In this document: one piece after another, positions 4,580-5,627 of the stretch
Position numbering within the stretch: position 1 is the stretch's first letter
Layout: each line of letters begins with the position of its first letter
Source: Pseudomonadota bacterium
GTDB taxonomy: Bacteria > Desulfobacterota > Syntrophia > Syntrophales > UBA5619
Reading direction: 5' to 3'
NCBI GenBank assembly: GCA_018819165.1
Contig: JAHJQP010000038.1
Coordinates: 1-5,627, forward strand
Length of the DNA stretch: 5,627 nt
The notes under the pieces: model-generated
Database searches by the model: none
What the model saw: only the letters and a program-made list of their open reading frames with translations
Told to the model about the DNA's origin: nothing
Program-made: the position numbers and the translations under genes

Positions 4580-5627
4580 CTATCCCCCCTTTCTTTCCCA
4601 GATCTCGATCAGGTAATCCTTCATCCTCTCGAAGGCCAGGGCCTGCTCTTCGAAATGGAGCTCGGCTTCCTGCTGGGTCTTGTCCTTGAGCTCGTTGACC
4701 AGGGAGCCGACCCGCCCGTAATAGAGGGGGGTCAGCGTGTCCAGAACCTTGAAACGCTGCCGGGGCGTGGCGTGGAAGGCGCCTGCGTACCGGTAGACGA
4801 TCCGGACCCAAGTGTCGATGGGCATGGAGAATTGCTCGCCATTCTTGATCCGGGCCAGGTCATGGACGATCTTGAAGTCCTGCTCTTCGATGATGTTCTT
4901 CCAGACGCTGCCGAAATTGCTCATGCCGACCTTGAAGTACTGGATGAGATTCGACTGATTGATGTCGAAGGGATCCACCTTCTGATCGACGAACTCGCCC
5001 AGGGTGGGCACTTCTACGGACCCCCTGATCTTCAGCCAGTAATCCTCATACTTGTCCATCAACTGGAAGGTGGTGCCCACCACCTGGCGCAACATGGGGC
5101 CGAGGTCGGAGGCGGGGTCCTTTCGGTCGTGCAGCTTCACCCCCAGCTTCGCCTGGCAGAGGCGGAATCCCCCCACGATGGCCGATGTGGTCATCCAGAT
5201 GTCGATCCCGAACTTGGCGACGTCCGAGTCCCAGACATCCTGATCCAGGTAGTGTTTCACCAAGGCCGGGGAGATGCCGAAGTCGCCGCCGATCGGCTGG
5301 CGGATCTGTTGGCCGTAGAGCGCCCGGGTCAGGTTGTAGGCGAGGGTGTTGGTGATGGTCCCGTCGAACTTGTAGCGGTTGTAATTCGGCGCGACGTAGT
5401 CGTAACCGTGGAAAACCGGTTCCAGGACGTTGCGGACCCATTCCGGCGTGATCGACAGCAGGTCGGAATCGAAAACGGCAACGGCCCTCGCCTTCAGGAA
5501 GGATGCGACCTCGAAGACGGCCCTCAGTCCCGTTCCTTTTCCGGGAAGGCCCCGGTAAATGGTCACGATGCTTTCGATGTTGTAGGATTTCGGATCCACC
5601 ATCCGGGCCAGGTCTCTCGTATCGTCG
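4580..5627 (-). CDS. GT-A family glycosyltransferase (GpgS-like), N-terminus beyond window
   Basis: The frame is open to the window edge, giving 348 residues; the ATG at 5602 is preceded by in-frame DDTRDLAR, so it is unlikely to be the start. The N-terminal sugar-nucleotide binding strand, normally with a short acidic or Asn-Glu motif, must lie outside. Landmarks are LPGKGTGLRAVF (5537 region), the metal-binding DSD at 5462-5470, PIGGDFGIS (acceptor side), FGIDIWMTTSAI and LGVKLHDRKD. This order matches GpgS and mannosyl-glucosyl glycerate-type synthases. A long alpha-helical C-terminus includes MPIDTWVRIVYRY and ends in an acidic/basic helix (EAELHFEEQALAFERMKDY). No membrane segment is seen, so a cytosolic enzyme is expected. 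It is coupled to the next glycosyltransferase gene, so the two probably act on one product; the sugar and acceptor cannot be told from sequence. Confidence 0.75.
   Translation of the reverse strand, partial: DDTRDLARMVDPKSYNIESIVTIYRGLPGKGTGLRAVFEVASFLKARAVAVFDSDLLSITPEWVRNVLEPVFHGYDYVAPNYNRYKFDGTITNTLAYNLTRALYGQQIRQPIGGDFGISPALVKHYLDQDVWDSDVAKFGIDIWMTTSAIVGGFRLCQAKLGVKLHDRKDPASDLGPMLRQVVGTTFQLMDKYEDYWLKIRGSVEVPTLGEFVDQKVDPFDINQSNLIQYFKVGMSNFGSVWKNIIEEQDFKIVHDLARIKNGEQFSMPIDTWVRIVYRYAGAFHATPRQRFKVLDTLTPLYYGRVGSLVNELKDKTQQEAELHFEEQALAFERMKDYLIEIWERKGG
4583..4591 (-). promoter_or_regulatory. G-rich ribosome binding site inside the upstream gene's last codons
   Basis: Read on the minus strand, AAGGGGGGA overlaps the Lys-Gly-Gly end of the preceding glycosyltransferase and its last G lies six bases before the ATG at 4577. 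This location means translation of the upstream gene passes directly over the site, which supports coupling, and it decides the start over the longer open frame. Confidence 0.65.

Noticed and set aside
3324..4616. A 430-codon plus-strand open frame opposite the GT81-like gene
   Set aside because: It is rich in Asp, Gly, Arg and His with no family motif, and is a typical antisense shadow of a GC-rich gene. The minus strand shows clear glycosyltransferase motifs.
4578..4811. 78-codon N-terminal extension of the GT81-like protein
   Set aside because: It lies wholly within the preceding gene in another frame and is Pro/Arg/Gly-rich. The start at 4577 has a well-placed ribosome binding site and sits two bases after the upstream stop.

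Overview
This is a GC-rich bacterial window with two transcription blocks that point toward each other. The gene content is an agmatine deiminase pathway, a single-RRM glycine-rich protein, a minimal zincin and two GpgS-like glycosyltransferases. It would suit a Gram-negative lineage such as the deltaproteobacteria (Desulfobacterota or relatives). That placement is an inference from gene style only; no marker gene is present.

Plus strand, 1-2630. The window opens inside aguB (N-carbamoylputrescine amidase), which overlaps aguA (agmatine deiminase) by an ATGA junction. Together they convert agmatine to putrescine. A 384-base gap follows (1893-2276). It holds an extended -10 element, a small dyad, a sigma-70-like promoter candidate, a foldable stretch ending in a strong intrinsic terminator (2122-2157), a 13-base direct repeat and another hairpin. 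I read part of this gap as a candidate small RNA or RNA leader. After it comes a 117-residue RRM protein with an RGG-like tail and a strong ribosome binding site.

Convergent gap, 2631-2816. No gene is supported here. It holds two GC-rich hairpins, which probably act as transcript ends or 3'-UTR structure between the converging genes.

Minus strand, 5627-2817, read right to left. First comes a glycosyltransferase cut off by the window edge. Two bases after its stop begins a GT81/GpgS-like glycosyltransferase. The two share GT-A landmarks and a similar C-terminal WVR motif, so they look like an old tandem duplication. They may make a glucosylglycerate-type compatible solute, which would be a stress or osmotic role like that often proposed for polyamines. 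After a 174-base gap comes a short HExxH metallopeptidase-like protein of the Zincin_1 type. That gap contains a small in-frame stretch that reads like the last residues of a type IV pilin-like protein.

No rRNA, intact tRNA, insertion sequence or CRISPR array was seen. The parts least explained by known families are the structured RNA-like region at 2008-2200 and the pilin-like fragment at 3270-3338.
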